Source: an uncultured Collinsella sp. (GTDB lineage: Bacteria; Actinomycetota; Coriobacteriia; Coriobacteriales; Coriobacteriaceae). Taken from it: a stretch of 6,844 nucleotides of DNA. The notes below the pieces were generated by a model. That model was given only the letters and a program-made list of their open reading frames with translations, made no database searches and was not told where the DNA came from. This document shows positions 6,764 through 6,844 of the stretch, in pieces. The translations under genes were made by a program, and so were the position numbers. Position 1 is the first letter of the stretch. Every line of letters starts with the position of its first letter. The DNA is taken from contig CAUFRO010000062.1 of assembly GCA_959027945.1 (NCBI GenBank), positions 1-6,844 of the forward strand. The letters are read 5' to 3'.

Positions 6764-6796
6764 CCTTTAAGGCTGTTTTAAGAACTTTTTTAAAGG
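6764..6796. repeat. AT-rich inverted repeat CCTTTAA / TTAAAGG upstream of the pel promoter
   Basis: Perfect 7-base arms at 6764-6770 and 6790-6796 with a 19-base AT-rich centre. The stem is too AT-rich and the loop too long for a convincing intrinsic terminator. An upstream regulator site or a stretch of easily melted DNA is possible. The remaining bases to 6844 show no gene or recognisable signal. Confidence 0.35.
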
Positions 6797-6844
6797 ATGT
6801 GGGGACATCGAGAGCTAGATAGTGAATCCAATCTGTGGCAGATA

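Noticed and set aside
6764..6796. Intrinsic terminator at the leader inverted repeat
   Set aside because: The stem is only 7 bp and mostly A-T, the loop is 19 bases, and no clean T-run follows the stem on either strand.
6569..6822. Short plus-strand frames over the pelD start and leader
   Set aside because: They overlap the pelD coding start or the AT-rich leader, and their products are low in recognisable structure; I saw no evidence they are translated.

Overview
The window holds most of a Pel-type exopolysaccharide synthesis operon, read entirely on the minus strand. The DNA is GC-rich, the genes are tightly packed, and two starts are non-ATG (TTG for pelE, GTG for pelG). No outer-membrane Pel genes (pelB, pelC) are visible. 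The polysaccharide deacetylase-like gene is of the DUF2194 type rather than a Pseudomonas-style PelA. Together these point to a high-GC Gram-positive host. A gut actinobacterium of the Coriobacteriia type (for example a Collinsella relative) is my best guess, but it rests on general resemblance and not on any marker gene.

Layout in transcription order, from the right end to the left. Positions 6687-6844 are an AT-richer leader with a candidate promoter and two inverted repeats. Positions 6686-4548 encode a 712-residue PelD with an extra N-terminal domain that resembles a short-chain dehydrogenase/epimerase. Positions 4551-3646 encode PelE (two membrane segments plus a helical repeat region). 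Positions 3649-1769 encode a membrane-anchored DUF2194 protein with a deacetylase-like domain. Positions 1772-345 encode the PelF glycosyltransferase. Positions 341-1 encode the first 113 codons of PelG, which runs off the left edge. The first three junctions overlap by four bases and the fourth has a three-base gap, so the genes form one translationally coupled unit.

By analogy with characterised Pel systems, PelF polymerises an N-acetylhexosamine glycan from UDP-sugar in the cytoplasm. PelG, a MATE/Wzx-like membrane protein, moves it across the membrane. PelD and PelE form the membrane complex with PelF and PelG, and PelD acts as the c-di-GMP receptor. The DUF2194 protein would modify the chain outside the membrane. 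The PelD here keeps an RxxD motif exactly where a GGDEF inhibitory site should be, while its GGDEF signature is destroyed, so c-di-GMP control is plausible.

The parts most worth a second look are the degenerate SDR domain fused to PelD, the retained c-di-GMP site in a Gram-positive PelD, the altered deacetylase motifs of the DUF2194 protein, and a perfect palindrome next to a consensus -35 box in the leader. No RNA gene, mobile element or CRISPR array is visible.
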